From Misgurnus anguillicaudatus (Eukaryota > Chordata > Actinopteri > Cypriniformes > Cobitidae): a DNA stretch of 64,000 nt. The position numbers and the translations under genes are program-made. Below are positions 45,805 through 58,021 of the stretch, piece after piece; positions within the stretch are counted from its first letter, which is position 1, and each line of letters starts with the position of its first letter. The stretch covers positions 18,609,001 to 18,673,000 of the forward strand of contig NC_073361.2 of NCBI RefSeq assembly GCF_027580225.2. The letters are read 5' to 3'. The notes under the pieces are model-generated. The model ran no database searches. It worked only from the letters and a program-made list of their open reading frames with translations, and was not told where the DNA came from.

Positions 45805-47042
45805 AGTATTAATAATGGACAACATCTCCTATACATCTAGATACACTTTTTATGTGGACACCTGATATTTATCTACACACTGACTCTATCTATGTTTGCC
45901 ATATCATGGCTTGGCACATATTCAAGTGTTTAGCAGTTATCTGTGATGTCCTCTGTGAAATGAAGAATGAGATCCCGGCAGAAGCTGGCCGTGTAACAGC
46001 TGCTAATGACTGAATCTATAGAGTCTCTTCACAGCGGCGTAGCAGAGGAATGCCATGAACAACAATGGCATTGCTCGCTATTGATTTAGCTGTATCACCT
46101 CTCCTTGCCTCCCACATTATCGCTCTGTTCCTCTCTCGCTTTCCTTTTGCGAGCATTAAACAGAGATTAGTACCCTGCAGATAAAAGAGCCGAACCTTTC
46201 GCTTTTTCTTCAGAATCCATTACGACTGTGATAATACTGTAAAATGCTCTTAATTTTTTTGTTCTCTCAGAAGAGAGATCAGCGTTGAAACTAACACCTT
46301 CGAAAAGTAGCTTCCCAGGAAGCTTTAAATGGTTCAAAAGAATAGGGTAAGCGATGAAAATGCCTACCTGTGATTAGATAATCTCAGTGTTTTTCTTAGT
46401 GAACAGTATACATTTGTGACCCTGTCTGTAAAAACCCAGCTAAAGTATTTTTTGTTATTCACTGTTTTCTACATAAAACCATCTTTGAAATTAAACCAAG
46501 CTTCCCTGTAGTCAATCAGTTAAAACTCATCTTTGAGCATCATAATAGCATTTATAAAGTTTTACATTTTTCTTTATGCTTTAAAACAGCTTGTATCTAA
46601 CTCTACACCCTTGGCTTATTTAATACCTACGGATCTATGAACATGCAAATTAGTCCCCTCCTCTACTTAATCCAACAGCACGGACCATAGATATGAATAT
46701 GCAAATCAGGCCTAGCCTCCATGTTTTCGCACCACCTCATACAGTACCATAGATATATATGTAAATACATGCAACATTCAGCAGTTTTAGACAAATAACT
46801 GCTAAGTCTGGTTTCATAAAATGCACAAGTGAACTGCACGTTTGTAGCACCAATCTTTAAGTGCTGATGTTAACAGGTTACAGCACTTTATTTATTTTAT
46901 TTTATTTAACACTTACTATTATTTTAGCGCTAATTCTATGTATCTATAGCATTCATTGTGTTACACAAGCTGTAAATCGCCTGTCAATGTATAACATTTG
47001 GGATTTAGTTGGCTTTAACAAGGGTCCTATTCTGTGCAGCAT
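45805..47042. other. Repeat-poor intron block, candidate conserved element (45.94-46.40 kb)
   Basis: Balanced composition, no repeat ends; GCTAATGACTGAATC and CTATTGATTTAGC words stand out. No reading frame of note. Confidence 0.3.
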
Positions 47043-47045
47043 TAA

Positions 47046-47471
47046 GGGGCGGGACACACCAAAACTTTTTTAGGCAGTTAATAACGCCAGACGGATGCCG
47101 ACTGACAGTTTAGTTTCAGACGACTGGCAGCTTTCTTCAGCTGAGCGCTTTGGTTGCTGTGATACTTCTGCTTTGTTTATCAATCATTGTACAATGCGCA
47201 GGTTGGTTGTTGTGATATTTGTCCCGCCCCTCCTCCATTGTGATTGGATGGCCACTTGAGAACTGACATTGACGAGCTGAGCTTTTTATCCAAAGTTCAA
47301 TATTTTTCAACTTGTGGCGCTCAGCGCTGAGCACGGAAAATGCGCCAGCTTTCAGTGAGCTAAAAAAACGCTAGCTATTCGCTTTTTTGAGAAAAAAAAT
47401 TGCGCTTCCATTGGAAACAATTGAAAACATACGCCGGCCGCCGGTGTAAAAGCTTTGGTGTGCACGCCCCC
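47046..47471. mobile_element. Harbinger-like MITE, copy 3
   Basis: Ends GGGGCGGGACACACCAAAAC and GCTTTGGTGTGCACGCCCCC; TAA duplicated at 47043-47045 and 47472-47474. Interior closely follows copy 2 (CTTTCTTCAGCTGAGCGCTT against CTTTCTTCAGCTAAGCGCTT). Confidence 0.85.
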
Positions 47472-47559
47472 TAAACCTGTCAACAGAAAATCCAACTCCA
47501 GTAACTTTTATTCCTGTTGTGTTCTTTTTATTACATATAAATTCATTTTTATAAAATCA

Positions 47560-47695
47560 CATTTATTTTATTTTACTTGTTATTTTAAATTCTCATGTAG
47601 AGTATCATGTATGTTTTCTTATTTCAATGTAAAGCACTTTGAATTACCTGAAATGTGCTATACAAATAAACTTGCCTTGCCTTGCCAAAAGGATA
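47560..47695 (+). mobile_element. Retroelement 3' end with TTGCC tail
   Basis: ATGTGCTATACAAATAAACT followed by TTGCCTTGCCTTGCC is the same 3' end as near 6062-6112; the tail repeat is typical of fish LINE or LINE-dependent SINE ends. Upstream limit uncertain. Confidence 0.5.
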
Positions 47696-48085
47696 GCTGG
47701 ACTCTTCATTAAGCACGGTGTTAAATTACCGATAAAATTGAATTGCTTCAGGGACTAAAATTCTAATTTAAAAAATAAGTGCAAATAGAGCAGTTTATAT
47801 AGAGAAGTCTCTGAATTTCACATAAACATGATTAAATTATATTTCTGTTCATAAAGGCATAATTGAAGTCTTATTTCAACCTGCTTATTTGGTCCACAAG
47901 GACTCCAAAGTGCCACTCTGCAAATGATCAATATCATCCTGACTGGTGTTCAGTAATCACAAATATAAAGAAGAAAAAGATACCGTAGATGAATAATTCA
48001 GATAAAACTAGATATAAACTCTCTCTGAAACCATATTGGGCACCATTAAATCCCTGTGAACCGGAAGTTGTGATTGACTTTGAGG
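47696..48085. other. Intron 1 sequence
   Basis: Nothing recognised. Confidence 0.35.
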
Positions 48086-48754
48086 CTGTTTACACTTGGC
48101 GTTAACATGCGTTTTCGTAGATCGGATCACAAGTGGACGACATTAATGCCAGGTGTAAACGGTGTTCAAAACGTTTTGAGCTCGTCCACTTTTGACCACT
48201 TTCAACCACATTCACAGGTAGTCGAAAACCCTTTAGATCGAATTGCTTTTGTAGTGTAAACGCACATGTGGTTGAATGTGTTCGAATAGCCACAGGAGAG
48301 CACCTTCTCTCCGCCCATTTATCTAATCTGAGGTACTGAACACAATGTTTTACATCTTTTCTGACTTCTGGCGCGAACAGCGCTATTTTTAGCCTTTTTT
48401 ATTGATAAACTTGCGCGATCCTATTTCATCAATTGCGCTGAAATATCAGAGAAAGCTCTACACGTACAAAACACTGTGCAGCATGTTTACTTACAACACA
48501 AGCAGCGGACTCCGACATAATATTAGTTCACGTCCATATAAACTCGTCATTACTCCCGCTCGCATTTAAATGACAGTGGAGAGACTCGCCCACCGTCTCG
48601 ACAGACCACCCATCACAGTATTCAGGACAGAAGCGGTCGTAAGTGGACAAAAGAGACGGATTTAAATACCAGGTGTAAACGTGATGTGTCCCTCTCGTCC
48701 ACTTGTGATCCGATCGATGAAAACACATCTTAATACCAAATGTAAACAGCCCCT
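48082..48754. mobile_element. MITE with GGCTGTTTACA ends
   Basis: GAGGCTGTTTACACTTGGCG and ATGTAAACAGCCCC are inverted; subterminal GATCGGATCACAAGTGGACG is mirrored by CGTCCACTTGTGATCCGATC. A CTTTG word flanks both ends. About 670 bp, non-coding, CpG-rich centre. Confidence 0.75.
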
Positions 48755-50032
48755 TTGTGACGTATTTTTGAGAGAAACAAGATAAAGTGGGAAATAGTGG
48801 GTGTGGCTTATGTTTTCCACTGTGCTTTGATTAGATATAGAAGGCGTTTCATTCAGAAATAGAGCTGGCAGCAGACTGACAGTTAGAGGGGGCGGAGTTA
48901 ACCGACTAATTGACGTCATCTGAGACTGACCGCCACAAGAAGGCGAAAGTTAAATATTTGCAGATTTTGATTGAAGTTTATGAGGGCACATGAATTTCTT
49001 AAAAAAAAATGACTTACACAGATAAATTGTTTATAATAAACGCTGCAATATTACATTAAAAAATAAGAATTATAAGTTATGATTTCATTGGAACTAAAGC
49101 AAAACCATCCAAAAATATTTTTTGGGTTGGAAAAAAACACCCTGACTCTCAAACCAACACCTCTCCCGTGATGATGTATGTAATTTGCTTATTTGCTAAT
49201 GATTACAGCCTGCTGTCAGCTCGCATTGTTTTCAGAGTGTCATGGCTAATGAGTTCGCATCTGCGATATGAGCAGGATGTTGGTGGAGCCTGGAAAAGTC
49301 ACGGTGCCTTAACCTCCCCCAGACCATTCAATGTGCCAGTTGGAAAAGGTCACCAGCCCGGCAAAAGAAAGCATGCTAGCAAGCCTGCCAAACAGGCATG
49401 TGTGCGTGCATGTGTATTTCTGAGCCAAGTCGATTAGGCAGCGGGTGTTGGCCGCATATACATGCTGTCATCCCCATCGATAACCATCCAAATTTCCGAG
49501 TGCAAATTCATCTCATTATTTGACGTGCATATCCGCGGGCGCTCTGGTGAACAGGGTGACACTCAGGCAGAAACTTCTTCTCAATTTAGCAAACCCCCTC
49601 TGTCCTTTTCCAAAACCAACCATGGCTCTAAGCTTTTGTACCGACATTTGTACATAAATTTGTACTCAGAACAATGGCTGTCTCTGATCTTAAGCCTGCA
49701 TATTTTTAAAATCGACTACTTTGTGGACTGCCTGAATGACTTGTCAACTAATTGGTCTTAACTAGAAGAGTTACAAAACAGTGCTAGATGCCAACAGCCA
49801 GAAGGGATGACTTTGAAAGTTTCTCTTTTGTACAAAAAATAAATCAAGAGGATTTTCTGTGTAAAAGCTAAAGGCACCTCTCCTAAAATGAACGTCAAAC
49901 TTTTGACTGGTTGTTGGATTGGAGTGTTCCTGTAGCATCTATTGAGCATCATTGTGGAGAAAATATCTGCCAAATGAGTACATGCAAAATGGACAACTAG
50001 TCAGTTGTTGGACAACAAGCCAACTATCTACT
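48755..50032. other. Intron 1 sequence
   Basis: No transposon ends. 49160-49740 is evenly composed and repeat-free; frames at 49168 and 49462 have no domain or splice context. Confidence 0.35.
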
Positions 50033-50850
50033 TTAAAGGGATAATTCACCCAAAAAGGGAAATGATGTCATTAAAGACTCACCCTCATGTCGTTCCAAAC
50101 TCGTAAGATCTTCGTTCATCTTCGGATGAAAGTTTAAGATGTTTTATCTTTAGTCCGAGAGCTTGTTGACCCTTCATTGAAAATCTACATATGTTTTACT
50201 GTCCATGTCCAGAAAGGTAATAAAAACATAATTGAAGTAGTCCATGTGACATCAGTGGGTCAGTTAGAATATGTTAAAGCATCGAAAATACATTTTGGTC
50301 CAAAATGCACACGCGTCTGTTGTGAAGCACATGCGCGAGACTAAAGTCACGTGACTGCAGTGATGCGGATGACGTGTTATCTGGTGCGCCCCAGCTGTTT
50401 TTTTTTTCGTGTGCCGGGCTTCGTTTACAGGGGAGACGCACGCTTGAATTTGAAAAAAAAACTTCACAAACATGTCTGAGGGTAACACGTCATCCGCGTC
50501 ACTTCAGTCACGTGACTTTAGTCTCACGCATGCGCTTCACAACAGACATGGAAGAGAAGACAATGCTGAATAAAGTCGTAATTTTTGTTATTTTTGGACC
50601 AAAATGTATTTTCGATGATTTTTCGAACACATTCTAACTGACCCACTGATGTCACATGGTGATGTTTTTATTACCTTTTTGGACATGGACAGTATACCGT
50701 ACATAGATTTTCATTGAAGGGTCAACAAGTTCTCGGACTAAATATAAAACATCTTAAACGGTGTTTCCAAAGATGAACGGAAATCTTACGAGTTTGGAAT
50801 GACATGAGGGTGAGTCATTAATGACGTTATCTTCATTTTTACCCCTTTAA
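50033..50850. mobile_element. TTAA-flanked foldback element (AGGGATAATTCACCC), complete
   Basis: TTAAAGGGATAATTCACCC at the left and TTTTTACCCCTTTAA at the right, TTAA at 50033-50036 and 50847-50850. The arms share CTCACCCTCATGTCGTTCC and its inverse. The centre is a hairpin with two TCACGTGAC words and ACACGTCATCCGC. Non-coding. Confidence 0.85.
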
Positions 50851-51603
50851 GGTAGACAAATCATGGCCAGACTGAAACCTCTCTGCATGCCTTGTTTGAT
50901 TGACTTGATTGATTAGCTTTAGAAAGTAACCAAAATCCTTTATTCAGTTTCACTATGAAACTTTTCAAGTCTCAACATTAACATTCTGACAGACAGTTGT
51001 GGGAACCCTTGGGGACACATATGTTACACACAGCAGTGCATCTGTTATGTTGATGCTGCACGTTGATGCCTGCTCGGTTTTCTCCTCACCCTGGCGAAGA
51101 ACAACAAATAATGGTATAATGTAAAAAATGATTTGCCTCATTTGTGAGCTGTGCAGAGCATTATACAAAGGATTGTTCTGACTGAGAGTTTCCGATTTCA
51201 TATGGCGTGTGCACATTGCGCAGCTGTAACTGCTTAATGAATGTACTGCAGAACTTCAAGGAAAAGTTTACCCAAACAAAAACTATGTCATTATTTACTT
51301 GCTGTCATGTTGTTCAAACCCCATATGCTGTCTTTTCCATGGAACACAAAAAGTTCTCAAAAATGACTTGAATCGGAATTCATCGGTGCTCAAGTGTCCT
51401 GAAAATATGATGACATGAAGTTCACACCAGAGGTGAAATATTTGATTTAAGGGGTGCTGCAGGGAAATCAATTCCATTCTGGTTATTACATTAAAAGAAT
51501 GAAGCCTTCAAAAGACTAACATGGAATATAGAGTCGACTACTTTTAAAGTGCTTTTTGTCAAAAAAAAGAAATTAAAGAAAACCTGAATAATGTATTTAA
51601 AGC
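50851..51603. other. Intron 1 sequence with an AAAGTTTACCCA fragment
   Basis: At 51257-51420 AAGGAAAAGTTTACCCA and GTCATTATTTACTTGCTGTC resemble a decayed arm of a related TTCACCC-type element. No gene. Confidence 0.35.
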
Positions 51604-52175
51604 TGCGATATGTAACTTTTTTGCCGCTAAAGAAGCACATGCACTAAATGTAAATTCACACCGCCACCGGCAAGATCGTCAAAAAACGTTATGGCTACCC
51701 TGCCAACGATGCTATAAAAAAGTGTAGTGGACGCTCTGAAGCTCAAATGCATTCTCGTCAGATTGGTTGCCGCCGAATGCTTCCAACTTCCGATTGGTTG
51801 CCGCAAAGTTGCATCATAGCTCATTACTATAAAGTTGAGCTGATTTCAACTCTCCTCAACGCTCACACTGTCTAAGATTTGCTGCAGCGCTGCTTGTCAG
51901 AGCTTGCTGCCAACTTTCATTGAAAATGAATTTCTTCCAGCCACTTTGAATGCAGTGTGAATGCACAGTTAGAGGGTTTTGCAGTAAAAGAGTAAAATTA
52001 TTAAAGCAACACTGTCCAGTTCTCTATGTAAGATTGCCATACGGCTCCCCCATGTGGTTGAAAAGCACAACATTAAATTCGTAGTAGAATTCGTCCAGTT
52101 AAAAGTTGTCTACCACTGCAATAATTTTAGAGACATTATTTAAAGGGCGAAAAACTACATACTATTGCTTTAAAT
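51604..52175. mobile_element. Overlapping MITE remnants (TTTAAAGC and TTCACAC types)
   Basis: TTTAAAGCTGCGATATGTAA at 51599 and TTAAAGCAACACTGTCCAG near 51998 are ends of TTAA-type families. Between them GTAAATTCACACCGCC (51650) and GTGTGAATGCACAGTTAG (51955) are inverted ends of another unit. Order of insertion not resolved. Confidence 0.4.
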
Positions 52176-52259
52176 AGCAATGAAATAACTAAATCAACCA
52201 TTACTGACTAATAATCTTACAAAAAACTAATTTACAAGAAAACTTGTCAGATGTACTTA

Positions 52260-52369
52260 GGGGGCATGTGCACCAAAACGTTTAAAACACCGGGTGGACG
52301 CCTGCTGTGGGCACTTGCCAGCGTTTATTCAGCGCTGAGCTTCCAATGGAAACAATTGGAAATTTAATC
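52260..52369. mobile_element. Harbinger-like MITE, truncated copy 4
   Basis: TTAGGGGGCATGTGCACC and the inner AACAATTGG words match the family at 34674; the second end is absent and the sequence passes into the dispersed repeat at about 52370. Confidence 0.6.
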
Positions 52370-52625
52370 TTTGTACAGCGCTTCTTGAATGTGTTAGCAT
52401 TTAGCCTAGCCCCATTCATTCCTATGGCTCCAAACAAAAGTTTTATTTTGTTCCACCATACTTACTCAAGTAACAGTCTTTAAATAGGGAAAACATGGAA
52501 GTATTTGGTGGCTTCTAAATTCATCCGTGTTTGGATCCTAAGGAATGAATTGGGCTAGGCTAAATGCTAACACATTCACGACGAGCTGTACAAAGATTAA
52601 GTGCACGCATTGAAAAAGATAGGTA
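52370..52625. repeat. Unnamed dispersed repeat, copy 2 (left part)
   Basis: Contains an inverted pair: TGTACAGCGCTTCTTGAATG/TTAGCATTTAGCCTAGCCCC on the left and GGGCTAGGCTAAATGCTAAC/CATTCACGACGAGCTGTACA on the right. Homologous to 21512-22395. The right part continues at 54241-54306 after the Tc1 insertion. Confidence 0.65.
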
Positions 52626-54240
52626 CAGTCTTGTTCAAAATAATAGCAGTACAATGTGACTAACCAGAATAATCAAGGTTTTTAGTATATTTTTTATTGC
52701 TACGTGGCAAACAAGTTACCAGTAGGTTCAGTAGATTCTCAGAAAACAAATGAGACCCAGCATTCATGATATGCACGCTCTTAAGGCTGTGCAATTGGGC
52801 AATTAGTTGAATTAGTCGAAAGGGGTGTGTTCAAAAAAAAGCAGTGTGGCATTCAATCACTGAGGTCATCAATTTTGTGAAGAAACAGGTGTGAATCAGG
52901 TGGCCCCTATTTAAGGATGAAGCCAACACTTGTTGAACATGCATTTGAAAGCTGAGGAAAATGGGTCGTTCAAGACATTGTTCAGAAGAACAGCGTACTT
53001 TGATTAAAAAGTTGATTGGAGAGGGGAAAACCTATAAAGAGGTGCAAAAAATGATAGGCTGTTTAGCTAAAATGATCTCCAATGCCTTAAAATGGAGAGC
53101 AAAACGTGGAAGAAAACGGAAGACAACCATCAAAATGGACAGAAGAATAACCAGAATGGCAAAGGCTCAGCCAATGATCACCTCCAGGATGATCAAAGAC
53201 AGTCTGGAGTTACCTGTAAGTACTGTGACAGTTAGAAGACGTCTGTGTGAAGCTAATCTATTTTCAAGAATCCCCCGCAAAGTCCCTCTGTTAAAAAAAG
53301 GCACGTGCAGAAGAGGTTACAATTTGCCAAAGAACACATCAACTGGCCTAAAGAGAAATGGAGGAACATTTTGTGGACTGATGAGAGTAAAATTGTTCTT
53401 TTTGGGTCCAAGGGCCACAGGCAGTTTGTGAGACAACCCCCAAACTCTGAATTCAAGCCACAGTACACAGTGAAGACAGTGAAGCATGGAGGTGCAAGCA
53501 TCATGATATGGGCATGTTTCTCCTACTATGGTGTTGGGCCTATTTATCGCATACCAGGGATCATGGATCAGTTTGCATATGTAAAAATACTTGAAGAGGT
53601 CATGTTGCCCTATGCTGAAGAGGACATGCCCTTGAAATGGTTGTTTCAACAAGACAATGACCCAAAACACACTAGTAAACGGGCAAAGTCTTGGTTCCAA
53701 ACCAACAAAATTAATGTTATGGAGTGGCCAGCCCAATCTCCAGACCTTAATCCAATTGAGAACTTGTGGGGTGATATAAAAATGCTGTTTCTGAAGCAAA
53801 ACCAAGAAATGTGAATGAATTGTGGAATGTTGTTAAAGAATCATGGAGTGGAATAACAGCTGAGAGGTGCCACAAGTTGGTTGATTCCATGCCACACAGA
53901 TGTCAAGCAGTTTTAAAAAACTGTGGTCATACAACTAAATATTAGTTTAGTGATTCACAGGATGCTAAATCCCAGAAAAAAAAATGTTTGTACAAAATAG
54001 TTTTGAGTTTGTACAGTCAAAGGTAGACACTGCTATTTTTTTGAACACACCCCTTTCAACTAATTGCCCAATTGCACAGCCTTAAGAGCGTGCATATCAT
54101 GAATGCTGGGTCTTGTTTGTTTTCTGAGAATCTACTGAACCTACTGGTAACTTGTTTGCCACGTAGCAATAAAAAATATACTAAAAACCTTGATTATTCT
54201 GGTTAGTCACATTGTACTGCTATTATTTTGAACAATACTG
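52626..54240 (+). mobile_element. Tc1-like transposon, nearly intact, long IR/DR termini
   Basis: Outer ends CAGTCTTGTTCAAAATAATA and the inverted TATTATTTTGAACAATACTG; TA duplicated at 52624-52625 and 54241-54242. The inverted repeats are about 210-220 bp and nearly identical; the left has about nine extra bases near 52811. Inner direct-repeat words TTCAAAAAAAAGCAGTGT (52830) and ACACTGCTATTTTTTTGAAC (54027) complete the IR/DR layout. Length 1615 bp. Confidence 0.95.
52961..53945 (+). pseudogene. Tc1-like transposase, recently disabled by two 1-bp losses
   Basis: The frame starts at ATG 52961 (MGRSRHCSEEQR) and would end at TAG 53943-53945 with the family C-terminus ...GHTTKY. Order: N-terminal helix-turn-helix, GRKRKT basic hook, second helix-turn-helix (PVSTVTVRRRL), catalytic core. 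The catalytic Asp, Asp and Glu are all present ([32 protein letters not shown]). The frame shifts by one base at an A-run near 53297 and again at an A-run near 53780; no in-frame stop occurs inside either long segment. It could be real decay or assembly error in homopolymers. Confidence 0.93.
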
Positions 54241-54306
54241 TATGTATTAATTCGTCTAAGTTGAGGTAAGAACATAGTAAAATATTAAAAAACGGTGGTG
54301 TTTTTC

Positions 54307-56290
54307 TTTAACACAACTGTAAAGGAAAAAGTGTGGACAACGTTGGAAGAAACATTACTTTACTTGTCGGCAGCAACACGCTTTAACAAGCTATTAAATC
54401 ATGCTTTAGGTGTCTTGCAATATGCTCATCAAGCATATCAGAGCAGAGGATTACAGAGCTTTCATTTCAGGGCCTTGGGTTTATCCACTGTGAACTGATA
54501 AGAATGCTGAGCTGGTTATAGACCTTAGCTTTCGAAAAACAAACAACATTGCTCATTAAACCCTCTTTTGCTGCTGTGCATGTTGATTAAAACAAAAACA
54601 TTATTTTAGAGAGAGAAAGAGATTTAATGAAATGGAAGGCTAAACCTCAGAAAGTATGGTAACTATGTAATATTAGACTGAGCATGGTTGGATACTGCAA
54701 TAAAAATGCATTTCTGCAGATGCTTTAATTTAAAGTGTTGAAGGTATCTGTTTGAGTGCTACGTGTGAATCAAACCCATTAACTTGGCATTGCAGGTACA
54801 ATTCTTTACCAGCTACAGGAACATGTTTATAGAGTGAATAAAAAATGAAAAATAATAAGCTTAATTAAACATGTTATGTAAAAACCCTCTGGCTGAACAC
54901 AACTGATTCATTTTGCCCTTGAAATAACACAGAAAAACACGAGAACAAAGAGACAAACGCTTGCCACAAACAGCGCACATACATAAAAGGCTGACTGGAT
55001 GGCTGATATATCACAATTATTTTAGGAACTGTATTCGACAATATTTGCACACACTTAATAAGGAAGTAAACAGGGGCTTACCTGTTCATTTAGAAGATAG
55101 GCACAGCAGGCAAGCAGAAATGGAAAAAGAAAACAGTATTAATATACAATAAAACGTAAAGATGCATTCAATACATTTTTATTAGTTTGATTTGATTGTG
55201 TTTGTTAGAAACTGCTTGTTTGCCTTTTTTACTTTATTTTAAGATATACTGTCTGATAAATTACACACATGATGATCCCTATGATCAGTTTGGACAATGA
55301 TGTTGACTCTGTTATGTTGTGCCTGTAAGAGCCTTAAGTATGCACATTGTGTTTGTGTTATATTATTTGTTGCACCATATAAAATAAACAAATTATATGT
55401 GTAATTATTTACATCAATTGCATGAAACATGGTCATATGAGGACATGCTTCATTTTTAATGGATCACCTTTTTTACATTTACACAGACTTTCCCAAGGTG
55501 ACTTTTACAAAGTGCATATAAGTTGCATATTTATGAGTCTATGCATTGTCTGGTAATTGAATCCATGACTTGCTTGATAACACCATGATCTACCAGATAA
55601 GCTACAGCAGCACTGCAGAAGCTTAAAAAAAATCAGAAGAATCTCTTGTAACACCGTGTCCTAACCAGACGGAATTATTTCAGCGATTTGTCTCTACATA
55701 CTGAATGCGAAAAGCACAATCAATCACAATCAATCAATCACAAAATACAGCCAATCAGAACAGTTTTTTCTCTGTTTGGTCAGAGATGAGGCTGGTGCCA
55801 AAAGGAAGTCAATTCCCATAGACCCCATGCAGAAAATAATATGTTACAACCTACTGCAAAAGAGATAATTTTGCCCTTTATGACAACTGTGAGAGGGTTT
55901 GTAACGTTTAAATTACATTAAGCCTTAAAGTTCTGCATAATTAAAGGCGTAGCAACTTGATTGACCGGTGAACTGCCACTGCTTTCACAACAGTCAAGCA
56001 TTTTTTTTAAGTCTATGACGCACAGAGATTTCAATTATTTATTTATTTATATATTTATTTAAGTCGGAAATGTCTCTGCTGTGTCCTGCTAACTTTACAT
56101 TTAAATTTAAAAATTTTTTTATCTTGATCTGCCATTGAATTTCTTATTAACCTGCAGTGTAGTTCAAACTTACTGAACTAATATCATAACGCATATCATA
56201 AGTCATAATGTGGATAATAGCATGGATAAATGTTGGATAAAACCCTGTTCATATACATTACTTTAAATTTTACAGGTTCTGTGCTGTTCA
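54307..56290. other. Intron 1 sequence with SINE-like tRNA-head or tail scraps
   Basis: At about 54765-54830 and 55470-55625 the sequence has gene-poor repeats ending in GATCTACCAGATAAGCTACAG, resembling a fish repeat that uses a tRNA-like CTCTACCA-GAGCTAC word. Neither folds into a convincing tRNA. The rest holds nothing I recognise. Confidence 0.4.
55470..55625. repeat. Dispersed repeat with CCAAGGTGACTTTTACAAAG
   Basis: ACTTTCCCAAGGTGACTTTTACA near the left and AACACCATGATCTACC near the right follow the order of a common teleost interspersed repeat (CCAAAGCGACTTACA... then CTCTACCA). Diverged and non-coding. Confidence 0.45.
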
Positions 56291-56299
56291 CGTCAGTGA

Positions 56300-56650
56300 T
56301 GCGCGGGCTGTTCCAAAATTAGTGAATGCCTGTGGTCACGAGTCATCCAAAAGTATTTTTAATGATATTCGGGTTGCGGTCGGTTGAGTTGTTTGAAATA
56401 AAGATGCCAATTAACTCACTTTATTTATTATGACTCAACTTGTATACTTAAATGTTCTGATTTCTTTGTATGAATTCAATATTTGGCTTGATGGCTACAT
56501 CTGGTGGAAATTTTGTGTCAATAGCCCACTTAGAAATCCCTTTACTGATAAAAATGCTGATGTGTCAAATACTTATTTTCCCCGCTGAATATATTCTTTT
56601 TTGCGGTCAGGTCGGGTTGTTTATACATTGACCCACGCATCAATGGTTCA
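56300..56650. mobile_element. hAT-like unit with an inserted solo Tc1 end
   Basis: ATTCGGGTTGCGGTCGGTTG near 56368 and TTTGCGGTCAGGTCGGGTTG near 56602 are repeats of one element. Between them, TTTTGTGTCAATAGCCCA (56511) to TCAAATACTTATTTTCCCCG (56564) is the terminal part of a Tc1 family related to that at 13.4 kb. Only one Tc1 end is seen. Confidence 0.5.
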
Positions 56651-56732
56651 CGTGCCTGTACAGAAACAGCTATGTGGGAAATGTAGCTTACTTACAAAAG
56701 ATTATAGTTTCATTATATAGAAAATGTTATTA

Positions 56733-57212
56733 TTAACTCTTTCCCTGCCAGCGTTTTTAAGAAAAGTTGCCAGCCAGCACCAGCATTTTTCATGATTTTC
56801 ACAAAAGTTTAATGCCTTCAGAAAATGTTCTTCTTTAAATATATAAACAAACAATATAACAAATGAAAGAACAGACCCTCTGCTTTAAAAAAAAAAGTGT
56901 TTCATCCTACCTTAGTTCTCTTTTTATCACCTCTCAAATATGGGTAGGTTTCTTCAAAAACACCCAATTTTGAGCAAAAAGCTGAGATAATTCCATTTTT
57001 GTGAACGACTTTTGATAAAGATCAGATGCAGAGCGATCTTTAAAATATACACAGAGTTCTTTCACTTTCACATGAGGGGCTACTTCCGGGTTGTATAAGT
57101 TGCGGAAATGGATAATATTGGTATTGCGGAAAGCCGGAAATTCTCGTCATTGGCAGGGAAGCGTTTTCTCTTAATTGACGAGTTATCTCGTCAATGGCGG
57201 GGAAAGAGTTAA
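56733..57212. mobile_element. TTAA-flanked MITE, TTAACTCTTTCCC family, copy 2
   Basis: TTAACTCTTTCCCTGCCAGC and GGCGGGGAAAGAGTTAA; TTAA at 56733-56736 and 57209-57212. The hairpin TTGACGAGTTATCTCGTCAA is kept near the right end. Same orientation as copy 1 at 14324. Confidence 0.87.
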
Positions 57213-58021
57213 TCAAGGTTACAATCGTTTTGCAGTTTACATAATTGTTATTTTGAAAATCACACGAGTCATTACTCACTGCTGACCACACTGAGCTACC
57301 GTTCATGAGACGCACCCAACACAACAGGCAGCCAATAGAAATTGCAATCCCAGCAACAGAATTCCACATTCATTCCTGTCCAATCATCTTTAAGTGTGAT
57401 AATTTATTTATACTTCATGACATAGCCAGATGCGTGTTAAAAATAGAAAATAACGACACCTAAAGGATTTTTAATTATATTTTTTGGTTTATTTCTGCAA
57501 ACATACAATACAGTTTCAATTAGTTCTCTTTTTTGTAAAGCCTCGTTTTTAAACCTTGCCATAAATACCAAAAAATAATCTACGGTGGCACAAATCCTGA
57601 AAGAACTATGTATTTCTCTGTTGATTGCCACAACAACTAAATGCTAAATAAAAACAGAAAGAGAAACAGCAAAAACACACTATAATATAGTGGTAATATA
57701 TACCAGAAACGCTTCCAAAAAGATACTCATCCAACAGGTGCCTTCTTGATATCTACCTGCATTAAGAAAGCTAAATAATGATTCTCCTGGCATCAGGAGC
57801 TTTGACATTCAGACAGAGGCGATAAGATAGCGCAGATTCAAAGAGCAGACATCAAAGAGGTCGAATCTGTCAAATGCAAGTTTGCATCCAGTTAATCTTT
57901 AAAGAGAACCACACGCTTACTACTCCTCCAAAAAGCATTTTTCATTCCAGACAGCTAGAGTTGTAAAACTCCTCTACAGTCTTATGAAAGAGGAAAGAAT
58001 TGGCATGATGCAACATCTCCA
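57213..58021. other. Intron 1 sequence
   Basis: No gene accepted. The minus frame that starts at 57369 begins with a signal-like hydrophobic stretch, but its possible donor is in the wrong phase for exon 2. Confidence 0.35.

Noticed and set aside
53317..53805. 162-codon minus-strand frame
   Set aside because: Antisense shadow of the Tc1 transposase at 52961-53945.
57040..57369. Minus-strand open frame starting with a hydrophobic, signal-peptide-like stretch, considered as exon 1 of the Caspr gene
   Set aside because: A GTGAGT donor follows the hydrophobic part, but it ends on a whole codon (phase 0) while exon 2 requires phase 1. The lower half of the frame is MITE sequence and no promoter features are seen.
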